Assembly (NCBI GenBank): GCA_015179025.1
Contig: WHUX01000169.1
Span: forward strand, 53,146-117,145
Direction: 5' to 3'
Source: Terfezia claveryi
Taxonomy: Eukaryota; Ascomycota; Pezizomycetes; Pezizales; Pezizaceae
DNA: 64,000 nt
Of this stretch, positions 1 through 11,319 are shown one piece after another (the stretch's first letter is position 1; every line of letters starts with the position of its first letter). The position numbers and the translations under genes are program-made. The notes beneath the pieces are model-generated. The model was not told where the DNA came from. It saw only the letters and a list, made by a program, of their open reading frames with translations, and ran no database searches.

Positions 1-960
1 GTTGATTTAATTGATATACTAGTGTATTTGCATCAATCTCAACTAGAAATCATACTCTATATAGGTAATTTCGTGTCTTTTTCAGTGCCTTTAGCAGACC
101 TCGGCACTCTAGTTTCCCTGAATCATTGCCTTTTTCTGCACCTTTCCAGGCTCTATTCTTATATCTGGTCGGATATCTTCTATTTTCATTGTCCAGCTTG
201 GCCTATTGTAGTATCGCTCCCTATCCTAGTAATGACAAATCAACCGATAGGATAATTCTGCTCCAATTGGGCTCGTAGTCTATTGGTCGTAATACAGGTG
301 GACTAGTCAATCTTAATTTGAGCTCTGTCATTGCTTCTTCTTGCTCTTCCTTACAGCTGAACACTTCCTTGCTTTTTGTGAGCTTATACAAAGGTTCTAC
401 TAACCATATGAATTTTTCTATCCAAATCTGGTAATAAACGCAAGTTCCTAGAAAAGCCTTGATCTCTGTTACATTCCGACATGGGGGCTAATCCACTATC
501 TTTCTGATCTTCTCTTCCAGTGGAGTCCTTCCTTCTGATCTACACATGAAGGAGACAATCTTTAGTCCATTCTTCAAAAATTTACTCTTTCTCCAGCAAT
601 GGTTGCTCCTGCTCTTTCAAGATCTGCTAAAGTCTGGTCAATAGAATAAATAGCCTCTAAAACAAATCACCTAATGCCAGGGAAAAACTCTGCAAAAGTC
701 CCATCCTCTAACTCGTACCAGCTTCTCAAACTAGCTTTAGATGCAATATCATCTATAAATAGAGCAGCTAGTCTTTTCCCAATTTGCACCCTAATGGCCT
801 TCCTAATAACTCAATCAAAATCTTGGACTCCATTCATATATCCTTGCAGTAAGGTTGTCATGCGTAATAACCTAAAAGGAGTGACAAAGATAGTTAAATC
901 TCTAGACTCTGGTGCCAAAGCACATTGATCGTATCCAGAAAACAAATCCATTAAGGAAAC
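1..960 (-). pseudogene. Gypsy A pol, reverse transcriptase to RNase H part (degenerate)
   Basis: On the minus strand, 811-960 encodes the RT stretch LFSGYDQCALAPESRDLT and continues toward a LLRMTTLLQGYMNG stretch, the usual region of gypsy RT upstream of the catalytic aspartates. Bases 22-255 are the antisense of the RNase H region seen in copy B near 25796-25978. Comparison with B shows the same order without the foldback insertion. Stops and frameshifts run throughout and there is no intact product. The rest of pol (integrase) must lie left of position 1. Confidence 0.8.
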
Positions 961-1060
961 AACATCAGGAAAGATTTTTCCTCGCCTCAACGCCCCTCTA
1001 GGCCTCCTGACGGACCACACCAACCCCTTGGACGCCTGGTCGCCCCATGCGCCCTGACGG

Positions 1061-3120
1061 CCACCTGTTGATGATCCACGCACTGACGTTGTACTCAGGA
1101 GGTTGGCGCCCTAGGGTTCTGTATTGTGTAACAGCGCCCTGGCACCCTAACTTGTGCATCCGCGCCCTCAAGCCATATACTGTTTCTGCCCCCAGGCGCC
1201 AATCCATAGTCATGCAACGTCCAGGTGCTACAAGAGCGCAGTATGCCTCTGTAACGCAGGTGTGCGCCCTGGCACAACTACCTGACAGGCAACATGTCCA
1301 CTCTACTTGGCGCACATGGAGAATAATGGTAATAGCAGCCAGGCAAACGCAGCCAGGCAGAGATGGGTAGTCAGGCAAAGGCAGCCAGGTATAAGCAATA
1401 CATTGCATGCACTATGTGAACTTGAGCTTCTATATACACTGATGAGCCATATTTGTACTTCCACCGAACCATTCCATCATAGATCCCACTAGGACTCTGT
1501 CCTACGCATATGCCTCCCATAATCCAGCCGTTCCCAGACCTCAGCAGTCTCCAAAGTAGTAACCACCCTCGCTGATGTAGTTATCCACTGCCACGAGCAA
1601 CCCCTAGTAGTAGACCAATTAGCTAGGCAGTCCCACAGAGTCCGCGGATTTGCTGGCGAGTCCACGTACCTAGCTATGTCTGCGCATATTGATAGGGGAT
1701 ATGTCGGGTGTCTCCTAAGAGCAATTAGCTAGGCAGTCCCACAGCGGATTTGCTGTCGAGTCCACGTACCTAGCTATGTCTGTGCATATTGATAGAGGAT
1801 ATCTCGGGAGTGCACTTGCGGAGTCCTAAGAGCAATTAGCAATGCCTCCACATAGAGTCCGCTAGTTTTCTGGCGAGTTCACACACCTAGCTATGTCTGT
1901 GCATATTGATAGGGGATATCTCTGCGGAGTCCTAAGAGAAATTAGCAATGCCCTCACATGGAGTCCGCTGGTTTTCTGGTGAGTTCACATACCTGGCTAT
2001 GCCTGTGTCTGCGCATATAGATGGGGGATATCTCGCAACTGCACTTGGGGCGTCCTAAGAACAATTAGCGAGGCCTTGACATAGGGTCCTTTGGTTTTCT
2101 AGCGAGTTCACATACCTAGCTATGTCTACGCATATGTTTTAGGGGATATCTCGCAACTGCACTTTGGGCGTCCTAAGAGCAATTAGCAATGCCTTCACAT
2201 AGAGTCCGCTTGTTTTCTGGCGAGTTTACGTACCTAGCTATGCCTGTGTCTGCCCAAATAGATTGGGGATATCTCGCAACTGCACTTTGGGCGTCCTAAG
2301 AACAATTAGCAATGCCTTCACATAGAGTCCGCTTGTTTTCTGGCGAGTTTAAGTACCTAGCTATGCCTGTGTCTGCGCACATAGATTGGGGATATCTCGC
2401 AACTGCACTTTGGGCGTCCTAAGAGCAATTAGCAATGCCTTCACATAGAGTCCGCTTGTTTTCTGGCGAGTTTACTTACCTAGCTATGCCTGTGTCTGCC
2501 CACATAGATTGGGGATATCTCGCAACTGCACTTTGGGCGTCCTAAGAGCAATTAGCAATGCCTTCACATAGAGTCCGCTTGTTTTCTGGCGAGTTTACTT
2601 ACCTAGCTATGCCTGTGTCTGCCCACATAGATTGGGGATATCTCGCAACTGCACTTTGGGCGTCCTAAGAGCAATTAGCTAGGCCTTCACATAGAGTCCG
2701 CGGGTTGTCTGGCGAGTTCACGCACCTGGCATATAGATGGGGGATATCTCGAGAGTGTACTGGGGGAGTCCTAACCTCAGCGCTGGCTGCTTGACCTTCC
2801 GCCGACTACTGGCTGGCTGCGTTATGTGTCATACCTGTGAAAAGAGGGGGCACACGTGCTCTCGTGTTCTGTTGGGTCGCGCAGCCTGGAAATATGTGTT
2901 GGTTGACGCGGCCGGGAAATATGTGTTGATTGGTCGGAAGGCAGATTTGCGCACACTGGTGTGACAGATCAGCACATGCATGTTTCAGGCTACATGTGCC
3001 CGCCAGCCGTGAGTTTACCGAAGTGGGTAATAGGTATGGAAGATGAGCACTGGTGGCGGGCTTGTTCATATGGACTTGTGCATGCGAGAAACTCATGCTT
3101 TTGGAGACTTATTAGTATAT
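1061..3120 (+). repeat. Left inverted arm of the foldback element
   Basis: This arm is nearly identical to the reverse complement of 4655-6600. For example, both arms hold a 75-codon open stretch (2737-2964 and 4803-5030 on opposite strands) that differs at one residue. The outer part is GC-rich with repeated GCGCCCTGG-like words. The inner part is a 118-bp tandem array. The short ORFs here are mirrored in both arms, match nothing recognised and are not called as genes. Confidence 0.85.
1610..2770 (+). repeat. 118-bp tandem repeats in the left arm
   Basis: About nine to ten units carry the landmarks CCTAAGAGCAATTAGC, CACATAGAGTCCGC, TTTTCTGGCGAGTT, ACCTAGCTATG and GGGGATATCTCGCAACTGC. The central units (about 2170-2650) are almost identical and spaced about 118 bp apart; the outer units are shorter and divergent, as expected when arrays homogenise from the middle. 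There is no spacer/repeat alternation of CRISPR type. Confidence 0.85.
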
Positions 3121-4654
3121 ATGCGAGAATCTCATGCTTTTGGGACTTATAGATTGATTCCATGTATGTCTAGAGGCTGCGAATGCATAAGTTTCTTGCC
3201 TATGCATATATATTAGTCTCTAAAAGCACGACTTTCTTGCATATATACTAATCAGCCTCAAAAGCACGAGTTTCTCGCATATATACTAATAAGCCTCTAA
3301 AGCAGGAGATTCTCGCATATATATATATATATCTCCAAAAGCATGAGATTCTCGCATATATATATATATATCTCCAAAAGCATGAGTTTCTCGCATATAT
3401 ACTAATAAGCCTCAAAAGCACGAGATTCTCCCATATATACTAATAAGCCTCAAAAGCACGAGATTCTCGCATATATATATATATATCTCCAAAAGCATGA
3501 GATTCTCGCATATATACTAATAAGCCTCAAAAGCACGAGAATCTCGCATATATACTAATAAGCCTCCAAAGCAGGAGATTCTCGCATATATATATATATA
3601 TCTCCAAAAGCATGAGATTATCGCATATATATATATATATCTCCAAAAGCATGAGATTATCGCATATATATATATATATCTCCAAAAGCATGAGTTTCTC
3701 GCGCATATATACTAATAAGCCTCAAAAGCACGAGATTCTCGCATATATACTAATAAGCCTCCAAAGCACGAGATTCTCGCATATATACTAATAAGCCTCC
3801 AAAGCAGGAGATTCTCGCATATATATATATATATCTCCAAAAGCATGAGATTATCGCATATATATATATATATCTCCAAAAGCATGAGTTTCTCGCGCAT
3901 ATATACTAATAAGCCTCAAAAGCACGAGATTCTCGCATATATACTAATAAGCCTCCAAAGCAGGAGATTCTCGCATATATATATATATATCTCCAAAAGC
4001 ATGAGATTATCGCATATATATATATATATCTCCAAAAGCATGAGATTATCGCATATATATATATATATCTCCAAAAGCATGAGTTTCTCGCGCATATATA
4101 CTAATAAGCCTCAAAAGCACGAGATTCTCGCATATATACTAATAAGCCTCCAAAGCACGAGATTCTCGCATATATACTAATAAGCCTCCAAAGCAGGAGA
4201 TTCTCGCATATATATATATATATCTCCAAAAGCATGAGATTATCGCATATATATATATATATCTCCAAAAGCATGAGTTTCTCGCGCATATATACTAATA
4301 AGCCTCAAAAGCACGAGATTCTCGCATATATACTAATAAGCCTCCAAAGCAGGAGATTCTCGCATATATATATATATATCTCCAAAAGCATGAGATTATC
4401 GCATATATATATATATATCTCCAAAAGCATGAGTTTCTCGCGCATATATACTAATAAGCCTCAAAAGCACGAGATTCTCGCATATATACTAATAAGCCTC
4501 TAAAGCACGAGATTCTCGCATATATATATATATATATATCTCCAAAAGCATGAGTTTCTCGCCTATATGCTAATAAACCTCAAAAGCACGAGTTTCTCGC
4601 ATATATACTAATGAGCCTCAAAAGCACGAGATTCACGCATATATATATAAGTAT
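3121..4654. repeat. Central (TA)n-containing tandem array of the foldback element
   Basis: Units of about 35-38 bp alternate between CTCGCATATATACTAATAAG, CCTCAAAAGCACGAGATT and CTCGCATATATATATATAT, TCTCCAAAAGCATGAGATT forms. Larger blocks repeat every 389 bp: the stretch at 3712-3900 recurs identically at 4101-4289, giving a higher-order repeat. The array separates the two arms and would form the loop of the foldback. Confidence 0.85.
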
Positions 4655-6600
4655 ATAAGTCTCCAAAAGCATGAGTTTCTCGCATACACAAGTCCATATG
4701 AACAAGCCCGCCATCAGTGCTCATCTTCCATACCTATTACCCACTTCGGTAAACTCACGGCTGGCGGGCACATCTAGCCTGAAACATGCATGTGCTGATC
4801 TGTCACACCAGCGTGCGCAAATCTGCCCTCCGACCAATCAACACATATTTCCCGGCCGCGTCAACCAACACATATTTCCAGGCTGCGCGACCCAACAGAA
4901 CACGAGAGCACGTGTGCCCCCTCTTTTCACAGGTATGACACATAACGCAGCCAGCCAGTAGTCGGCGGAAGGTCAAGCAGCCAGCGCTGAGGTTAGGACT
5001 CCCCCAGTACACTCTCGAGATATCCCCCATCTATATGCCAGGTGCGTGAACTCGCCAGACAACCCGCGGACTCTATGTGAAGGCCTAGCTAATTGCTCTT
5101 AGGACGCCCAAAGTGCAGTTGCGAGATATCCCCAATCTATGTGGGCAGACACAGGCATAGCTAGGTAAGTAAACTCGCCAGAAAACAAGCGGACTCTATG
5201 TGAAGGCATTGCTAATTGCTCTTAGGACGCCCAAAGTGCAGTTGCGAGATATCCCCAATCTATGTGCGCAGACACAGGCATAGCTAGGTACTTAAACTCG
5301 CCAGAAAACAAGCGGACTCTATGTGAAGGCATTGCTAATTGTTCTTAGGACGCCCAAAGTGCAGTTGCGAGATATCCCCAATCTATTTGGGCAGACACAG
5401 GCATAGCTAGGTACGTAAACTCGCCAGAAAACAAGCGGACTCTATGTGAAGGCATTGCTAATTGCTCTTAGGACGCCCAAAGTGCAGTTGCGAGATATCC
5501 CCTAAAACATATGCGTAGACATAGCTAGGTATGTGAACTCGCTAGAAAACCAAAGGACCCTATGTCAAGGCCTCGCTAATTGTTCTTAGGACGCCCCAAG
5601 TGCAGTTGCGAGATATCCCCCATCTATATGCGCAGACACAGGCATAGCCAGGTATGTGAACTCACCAGAAAACCAGCGGACTCCATGTGAGGGCATTGCT
5701 AATTTCTCTTAGGACTCCGCAGAGATATCCCCTATCAATATGCACAGACATAGCTAGGTGTGTGAACTCGCCAGAAAACTAGCGGACTCTATGTGGAGGC
5801 ATTGCTAATTGCTCTTAGGACTCCGCAAGTGCACTCCCGAGATATCCTCTATCAATATGCACAGACATAGCTAGGTACGTGGACTCGACAGCAAATCCGC
5901 TGTGGGACTGCCTAGCTAATTGCTCTTAGGAGACACCCGACATATCCCCTATCAATATGCGCAGACATAGCTAGGTACGTGGACTCGCCAGCAAATCCGC
6001 GGACTCTGTGGGACTGCCTAGCTAATTGGTCTACTACTAGGGGTTGCTCGTGGCAGTGGATAACTACATCAGCGAGGGTGGTTACTACTTTGGAGACTGC
6101 TGAGGTCTGGGAACGGCTGGATTATGGGAGGCATATGCGTAGGACAGAGTCCTAGTGGGATCTATGATGGAATGGTTCGGTGGAAGTACAAATATGGCTC
6201 ATCAGTGTATATAGAAGCTCAAGTTCATATAGTGCATGCAATGTATTGCTTATACCTGGCTGCCTTTGCCTGACTACCCCTCTCTGCCTTGCTGCGTTTG
6301 CCTGGCTGCTATTACCATTATTCTCCATGTGCGCCAAGTAGAGTGGACATGTTGCCTGTCAGGTAGTTGTGCCAGGGCGCACACCTGCGTTACAGAGGCA
6401 TACTGCGCTCTTGTAGCACCTGGACGTTGCATGACTATGGATTGGCGCCTGGGGGCAGAAACAGTATACGGCTTGAGGGCGCGGATGGACAAGATAGGGC
6501 GCCAGGGCGCTGTTCTACGATGCTGAACCCTGGGGCGCAAAGCCCCAGGGTACAGCGTCACGGCATGGATCGCATTAACAACTGGCCGTGGGGCGCGCGC
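4655..6600 (-). repeat. Right inverted arm of the foldback element
   Basis: Reverse complement of the left arm, including the 118-bp array (about 4985-6050) in the mirrored order of diverged and homogenised units. Differences from the left arm are scattered single bases, apart from a stretch near the outer end (6480-6600) where the sequences diverge by substitutions and small indels. Confidence 0.85.
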
Positions 6601-6722
6601 TGCAAGAGAGCGGCGCCCGGGCGACAACAGCCTTCCGCGCTGCGCCGTTAACTGTCAGTTTGTCTTTTGAACATCGCGGGCGTCGGGGGCCGCAAAGGCA
6701 AACTGCAATCGTTTCTGATGAA

Positions 6723-7290
6723 GAGGATATCCAGAAAATTCTTCACTAAACTCGTCAACTGCTGGTGGAAGCGAAGCATCTTTGAGCATTACCATATTTA
6801 AGTAAGTTGCTGCATTAATTAGCAGGTATTTTCTATTATTCTTCTTTACAAGAAACCATGAATTTCTGTAAGGCCCAAAACTGTGTTCCAGTGCTCCACA
6901 TTGAATTCTGTCCTTGCAAATTTTCGTAACCTCTAGAATCAATAGTTTAGGTACACAAAAACTTGGTACTTGCCATGGTTCATGTGGAATGGTTGGAATT
7001 TGGTGCGGAGGCTCAACTTTCTCTCTGAAGACTCCTTTCTGTATGAAATCAAATGCTATTACTACTTCTCGATTGAACAAAACCTCTAACAAAATTTCCT
7101 TTTTCTGCACGGTGATGCCTTCTCCAATTTTCAGATCCTTGATAAATTCTGAAGTCAATCTAGAATCCTTCGAAATCCTTGAGAATTTAGGTATAATCCA
7201 TCCTTTTTCATAGAGGGATAAATTAATGTTTGATTTATTAGCTTCACCAGATTTGGCATGACCCTCAAACAGCGATTGTTCCTATTCAAT
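6723..7290 (-). pseudogene. Gypsy A pol, N-terminal reverse transcriptase part
   Basis: The minus-strand frame 7158-6655 reads across the insertion edge. The A-derived part includes PWQVPSFCVPKLLILEVTK, ALEHSFGPYRNSWFLVKKN and KYLLINAATYLNMVMLKDAS, the typical start of gypsy RT (an LVKKN/R-hINaA type motif). It ends at SGYP, and the foldback element then supplies the last 20 or so codons. Copy B has the same region at 24660-25100. The gene is inactive because RT is cut before its catalytic centre. Confidence 0.8.
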
Positions 7291-8480
7291 GTGTTTGTTA
7301 CACCAATTTTCATCTCTGGCAGGTTTTGCACTATTCTCGTGAGGCTTATTCACGGGTCTTATCTTATCAGCTTTCCTCTTGTATAACGTCTGAATCCGTG
7401 ATATCCTTTTTGCTTTTTCTTTGACTATTTTGCCCATAACGCCAGGGACTGATACTTTTCAATAACTTTCACGTACTGCTTTCCTACTTAAAACAAACTT
7501 CTCCTTAATACCTGGAATATTATAATCAAAATCATAAACAACATCCTTAACAATATTTTCAGGAATACTATGAATAGATTCTATCTTCTTCTCCTCTTTT
7601 CCTAACCCTTATTATAAGGTCAATAATTCCCGAGTTACTCATTGACTTTCTTCATTTCCCTCTAGAGTCATAAATCTTGCCTCCTCTCTATTCCTCCCAT
7701 GATTAGCTGGTACCGCACAGAACATAACCTCATTTTCATTGATGCCCATAACCATAATGTAGCAATTTCTATCATCATGATTATCTTCCTTCATCTTGAT
7801 AGACCTTACCCAAGGTCTGCCAAGTATGATTTCACAGGTTAGGTTTACCATTACAAAGAAACAACCACTGGTTACTACTCCTCCTATCATAATTGTAACT
7901 TTATGGCAGACTCCCACCACTCATATACTATGTCCCGTAGCCCCCTCTATAGACCAGTTCACTTTAACGTCAATTGGTATATTGTATTCCTTGACGATAT
8001 CCTCCCTCACTAAGTTTAACTTGAATCCTCTATCAATTAGCATTTCCAACATATTTTCTGCATTATCATTTAGAGCTACAATGCATACTGGGCATGCCGC
8101 TGCGTAAAGCTCTCTATCCGACTCATTCCTGTACACCCGTGATATTACTGCATCTATCTTTTTCTCTATGCAATGCTGCGTTTCTGTAATTCGTAGAACT
8201 CTTCTGATTCTAATACACCACTGTACTAACTCTGGCCCCGCTGTTGCTAGGATCTCTCCTGGATTGAGTCCTCTACCACTCATTAACTTATAAGCAATTA
8301 TATCAAGGTCTAAGTTTTCCCTCATCCACATCCAAATAGGGACATTCTTAACTTCTTCTATTTCTTCAATCTTCTTTTCTTCCAGCTTCTCCTTTATCCT
8401 TTTCTTTTTAGGTTCAAGCTCCTTCAATTCCTCTATATCCTTCATTATCTCATCTTCCATTGTAGGCTCCTGTACCTTCT
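7291..8480 (-). pseudogene. Gypsy A pol, retropepsin-like protease region
   Basis: The frame 8460-7921 contains a lysine/glutamate-rich linker, then AACPVCIVALNDNAENMLEM and LIDRGFKLNLV. By position and by comparison with B (LIDGGSELNLV) this is the aspartic protease, whose usual DSG/DTG is DRG here and DGG in B. The frame 7920-7639 continues with the flap and C-terminal part (EIILGRPWVRS). Stops and frameshifts separate the pieces. The region 7291-7638 is the decayed linker to RT. Confidence 0.65.
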
Positions 8481-8489
8481 GTTCTTCTT

Positions 8490-10113
8490 ACGGCTTTCTT
8501 TAGTTTGATGGTAGCTTCGGATTACTCGGTGGCCAGAATTTCATTCCTTCTCGAGATTCTCTAGGAATAATTCCTTTCTTTATATTCCTAGATTCGCCTT
8601 GTGTTTGGACTGGCTTATAAATCATTGGCTGCCTATTCATCTTCCCACATTCATATCCTTCTCCTTCATGGGTCATAGTCTTCACACTAGGCATTTGTTC
8701 TTGTAGTATTATTGTGCTGGAAATAGACTTAATCGAATCGATTTTTGATTCCTTAGTCTTTAACACTTTCTCTAACCATTCCTTCTGCCATTCAATTACC
8801 TGTCCATCCTTAGCTATCATTGGATAAGGCACCCTAATTGTCCCTTCCGTTCCTTCTTGTCCTAAGAATAGAGAGGCTCTATAGAAATGTACGTCTCCTC
8901 TTTCGATTGCCTTCTGGAAGTCCTTACATTCATCTCTCTTATGCATTCCACCATCCCAAAAACATCCTCGAAACCTTTGTCCCCCACCTTGATTTCCTGT
9001 ATTGGATTGATAATCTCTTCATCCATACTGATTGAGATTGTACCGTTGTTGTGGTTTTTACAACTTAGGAGTCATTATGGCAATCTTCTTGAGCTCTACT
9101 AACTCAAGATCTCGCTTGATTGCTTCCTCTTTAGTACTTCACTGAGCTTCTAAGTACTGAAGCTTCAAATCTCTCAGTTGGTTAATGATCTCATCCATAG
9201 GGTCTACCTTTTCCTGCTTCTTTGAGGTTTCCTTCTTCATCTCCTTGTGCTTACTATCGTTCTTAAGTATCTTGACTTGAGGTACTGTTTCTTCATATTC
9301 TGTCTCATCTTCTTCTTCCCTAAAGAACCTTGTCATCTGTGACCCTTTATCCTCTAACTATTCCAATGCAGTTTGCTTGATGTCCTCCCACTTATCTATG
9401 TGTGTGTTAGGATTCTCTAGATCGATCTCACACTTCTTGCAAATCTTATCTCCTGCATGAATTTTGAAGGCTCACAAGAATAATATAATCTCAGTCCACT
9501 CATCCAACCTTTTTTTCTCCAATAACATTTCTGATCATTCACTGTATTAGATGATGAACGAATGGTAGTTACCAGGACTTGGATTTTCCTTCTTTCTCAT
9601 TTTCAATACTATCCTTCGTAAGTCCTTTACAGTGATCCTTTTCAACTCTAAGTCACTAGCTCTGAAATCCTTCAACAGTTGCTTCTTGAATTCATCCCAA
9701 TTGTTCTCCTTGTACATCCTAATTCTCTTGAGATATTTTCCAATTGATTTCTTACAGTATTGGACAATTCTCTTTATTTTTTGCTCCTCTGTCTACGCAA
9801 CTGTTAGATTATCCTATTTGGCAAGGAAATCAGAGACATCTATTCTATCAAAATAGGGTGCCCCCTTCTGACCAAGTAAAGGATAAAAGGCCACTGTGCC
9901 CAAAGTTGTAATTTGAACTTCACAAGGCACCACAAGACTATTTCTCCCTTCTCTCGCCTTTCGCTTTCCTGCTACTTTTGAGCTTTCTCCAGGCTCTTGA
10001 TGATAGGCTCCCTCTTCTTCAGGAGACATTTTGTTCAAAAATAAGTCAATTTTAGTCAAAACCTTTTCTAGCTTTTCACTGCAAGAATAGGTTATGGACT
10101 GAGAACTATACAC
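8490..10113 (-). pseudogene. Gypsy A gag (capsid-like and nucleocapsid-like)
   Basis: From the 5' side: a 10113-9814 frame with KGAPYFDRIDVSDFLAK, the start of a fungal gypsy Gag domain; then acidic and coiled segments (9336-9139, KKQEKVDPMDEIINQLRDLK); then 8946-8500 with a knuckle-like CFWDGGMHKRDEC just upstream. The second cysteine of the CCHC pattern is aspartate in both A and B. The likely start is a GTG-like codon at the position of the original ATG, or an internal Met. Several stops break the frame. Gag would package the RNA and form the particle. Confidence 0.7.
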
Positions 10114-10509
10114 TTATATAGAAATTCTCCTTGTTAGTTGTTCTACTCTACTTCTTTTTCTTACTTACCTCTTAAACTTAGATACTATATCATTCAATTC
10201 TAAAAATTCGCTTCTTTCTGTTGTCTTCGAGGATCGCTTTGATCCTTTTTCTGTTCTTCATTTTTCCTTCTTCGTTCCTCTCTCTTTTCCAAGTTCCAGA
10301 TCCTCTTCAAGTCTTTGTACATTTCCATTAGCATCTATACTATTATCATCTACATCCATTTTTTCCACGACATTTTGATTAGCTTTCCGCTAACCATTCC
10401 TATAACTTCATATATTTCTGCTTCGTTTTTAGGACTCTCCGTCTTGTTTTTTTTTCTTCCTTTTGGTGATAACAATTTAGTGATAAACTTTCTAGTCGAA
10501 GGGACCAAT
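10114..10509 (-). other. Gypsy A untranslated leader with primer-binding site
   Basis: Leader between LTR and gag, collinear with 21336-21729 of copy B. Next to the LTR the minus strand reads TTGGTCCCTTCGAC, a TGG-starting candidate tRNA primer-binding site. No ORF of note. Confidence 0.6.
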
Positions 10510-10880
10510 ATGAAGGCACTTCATTCCTAATAGAAGAATATTCACTAAAGGACTAAGTGAGAGCTTCAATAGTATCGCTAACTTAGAAAAGAAGAAAAGA
10601 TAGAGAGATCACAAAAGTAGAATCATACATCACAAAATCACTGCTTTTTTTTCCCCTCCTTTGAGTTTTTTGTCTATAAAAATACCATAATAAACGTATC
10701 CTTCTGCTTTCCATCATAATAATATCATTATCAACCAACAAAACTAACTTTGTGCATAATTCTGCCTCAAACTAACTCTCATACTGACCCCCATCTCTCT
10801 TAACACCCAAACAAGTTTGTTTGACAGTAATTTCTTCACCTTTCCCTTATTCTGACACTCAAACAACTCTGTTCGACTGT
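10510..10880 (-). repeat. Gypsy A 5' LTR, inner half
   Basis: Matches the second half of the B LTR in inverse orientation and ends at the ACTGT duplication made by B. The other half is at 30528-30903. Joined, the LTR would be about 740 bp, as in B. Confidence 0.8.
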
Positions 10881-11319
10881 TGTGATAGAGAATAAGGAAG
10901 AGTAGGGAAAAGTTTGATTTTTTGAGTTTTTTTAGTTTTTTTTATTATTTTATTTTTATTATTTACTTTATGGGTTTTCGTTTGTCAAATGATTTAGTTA
11001 GTTAAATGAATGGCATTGTTTTTAGTGATTTGCTTATTAACGCTGACACCCGAACAGACTTTGTTCAAGTGTCAAATTAAAGAGGCTGATATACTAGAAA
11101 GGCAAGAGATTTGACAGTCGAACAGAGTTATTCGGGTGTCAAATAAAGTGAAGATTTAACAGTCGAACAGAGTTGTTCGAGTGTCGAATAAGCAAGAGAT
11201 TTGACAGTCGAACAGAGTTGTTCGGGTGTTGAATAAGGGAAAGGTGAAGAGATTTGATAGTCGAACAGAGTTGTTTGGGTGTCGAATAAGGGAAAGGTGA
11301 AGAAATGACAGTCGAATAA
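10881..11319 (+). repeat. Gypsy B 5' LTR, first part
   Basis: Starts TGTGATAGAGAATAAGG, as does the 3' LTR at 29494. The U3 part holds an iterated palindrome CGAACA-GAGT-TGTTCG. It is interrupted by C directly after AATAA, the mutated left copy of the AACAA duplication. Confidence 0.85.
11045..11319 (+). repeat. Iterated palindromic sites in the family 1 LTR
   Basis: About six sites of the form CGAACA-N4/5-TGTTCG, spaced roughly 45-50 bp, joined by GTGTCAAATAAG and GATTTGACAGT. The last site (CGAACAAGCTTGTTCG in the 3' LTR at 29968) is a perfect 16-bp palindrome and is split by C here. It looks like a tandem binding-site array in U3; the factor is unknown. The copy number differs between the two LTRs of B. 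Confidence 0.7.

Larger units (their letters stand above)
963..6720. mobile_element. 5.76-kb palindromic foldback element inserted in gypsy A RT
   Basis: Comparing A with uninterrupted copy B (around 25090-25130) places the insertion exactly: AAGGAAAC-AA precedes the element and AA-GAGGATATCC follows it, where B has one TA. This reads as a 2-bp AA target duplication with one base changed. The ends are CATCAGGAAAG on the left and CATCAGAAACG on the right (reverse complement). Inside are two inverted arms of about 2 kb (about 1061-3120 and 4655-6600) around a 1.5-kb tandem array. The outermost 100 bp of each arm have diverged. No convincing transposase is seen, so it is probably non-autonomous. 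The superfamily is not assigned. Confidence 0.82.

Noticed and set aside
998..1408. Overlapping ORFs of 60-136 codons on both strands in the foldback arms (also 6236-6651)
   Set aside because: They lie in inverted repeats, overlap on opposite strands, are not conserved between the arms at their ends and show no recognisable domain.
1610..2770. Possible CRISPR array
   Set aside because: Units are contiguous 118-bp tandem repeats without unique spacers, mirrored in the other arm, in a fungal transposon setting.
3712..4503. Open frames of 62-111 codons rich in Tyr/Ile
   Set aside because: They merely read through the (TA)n-containing array; identical copies recur every 389 bp on both strands.
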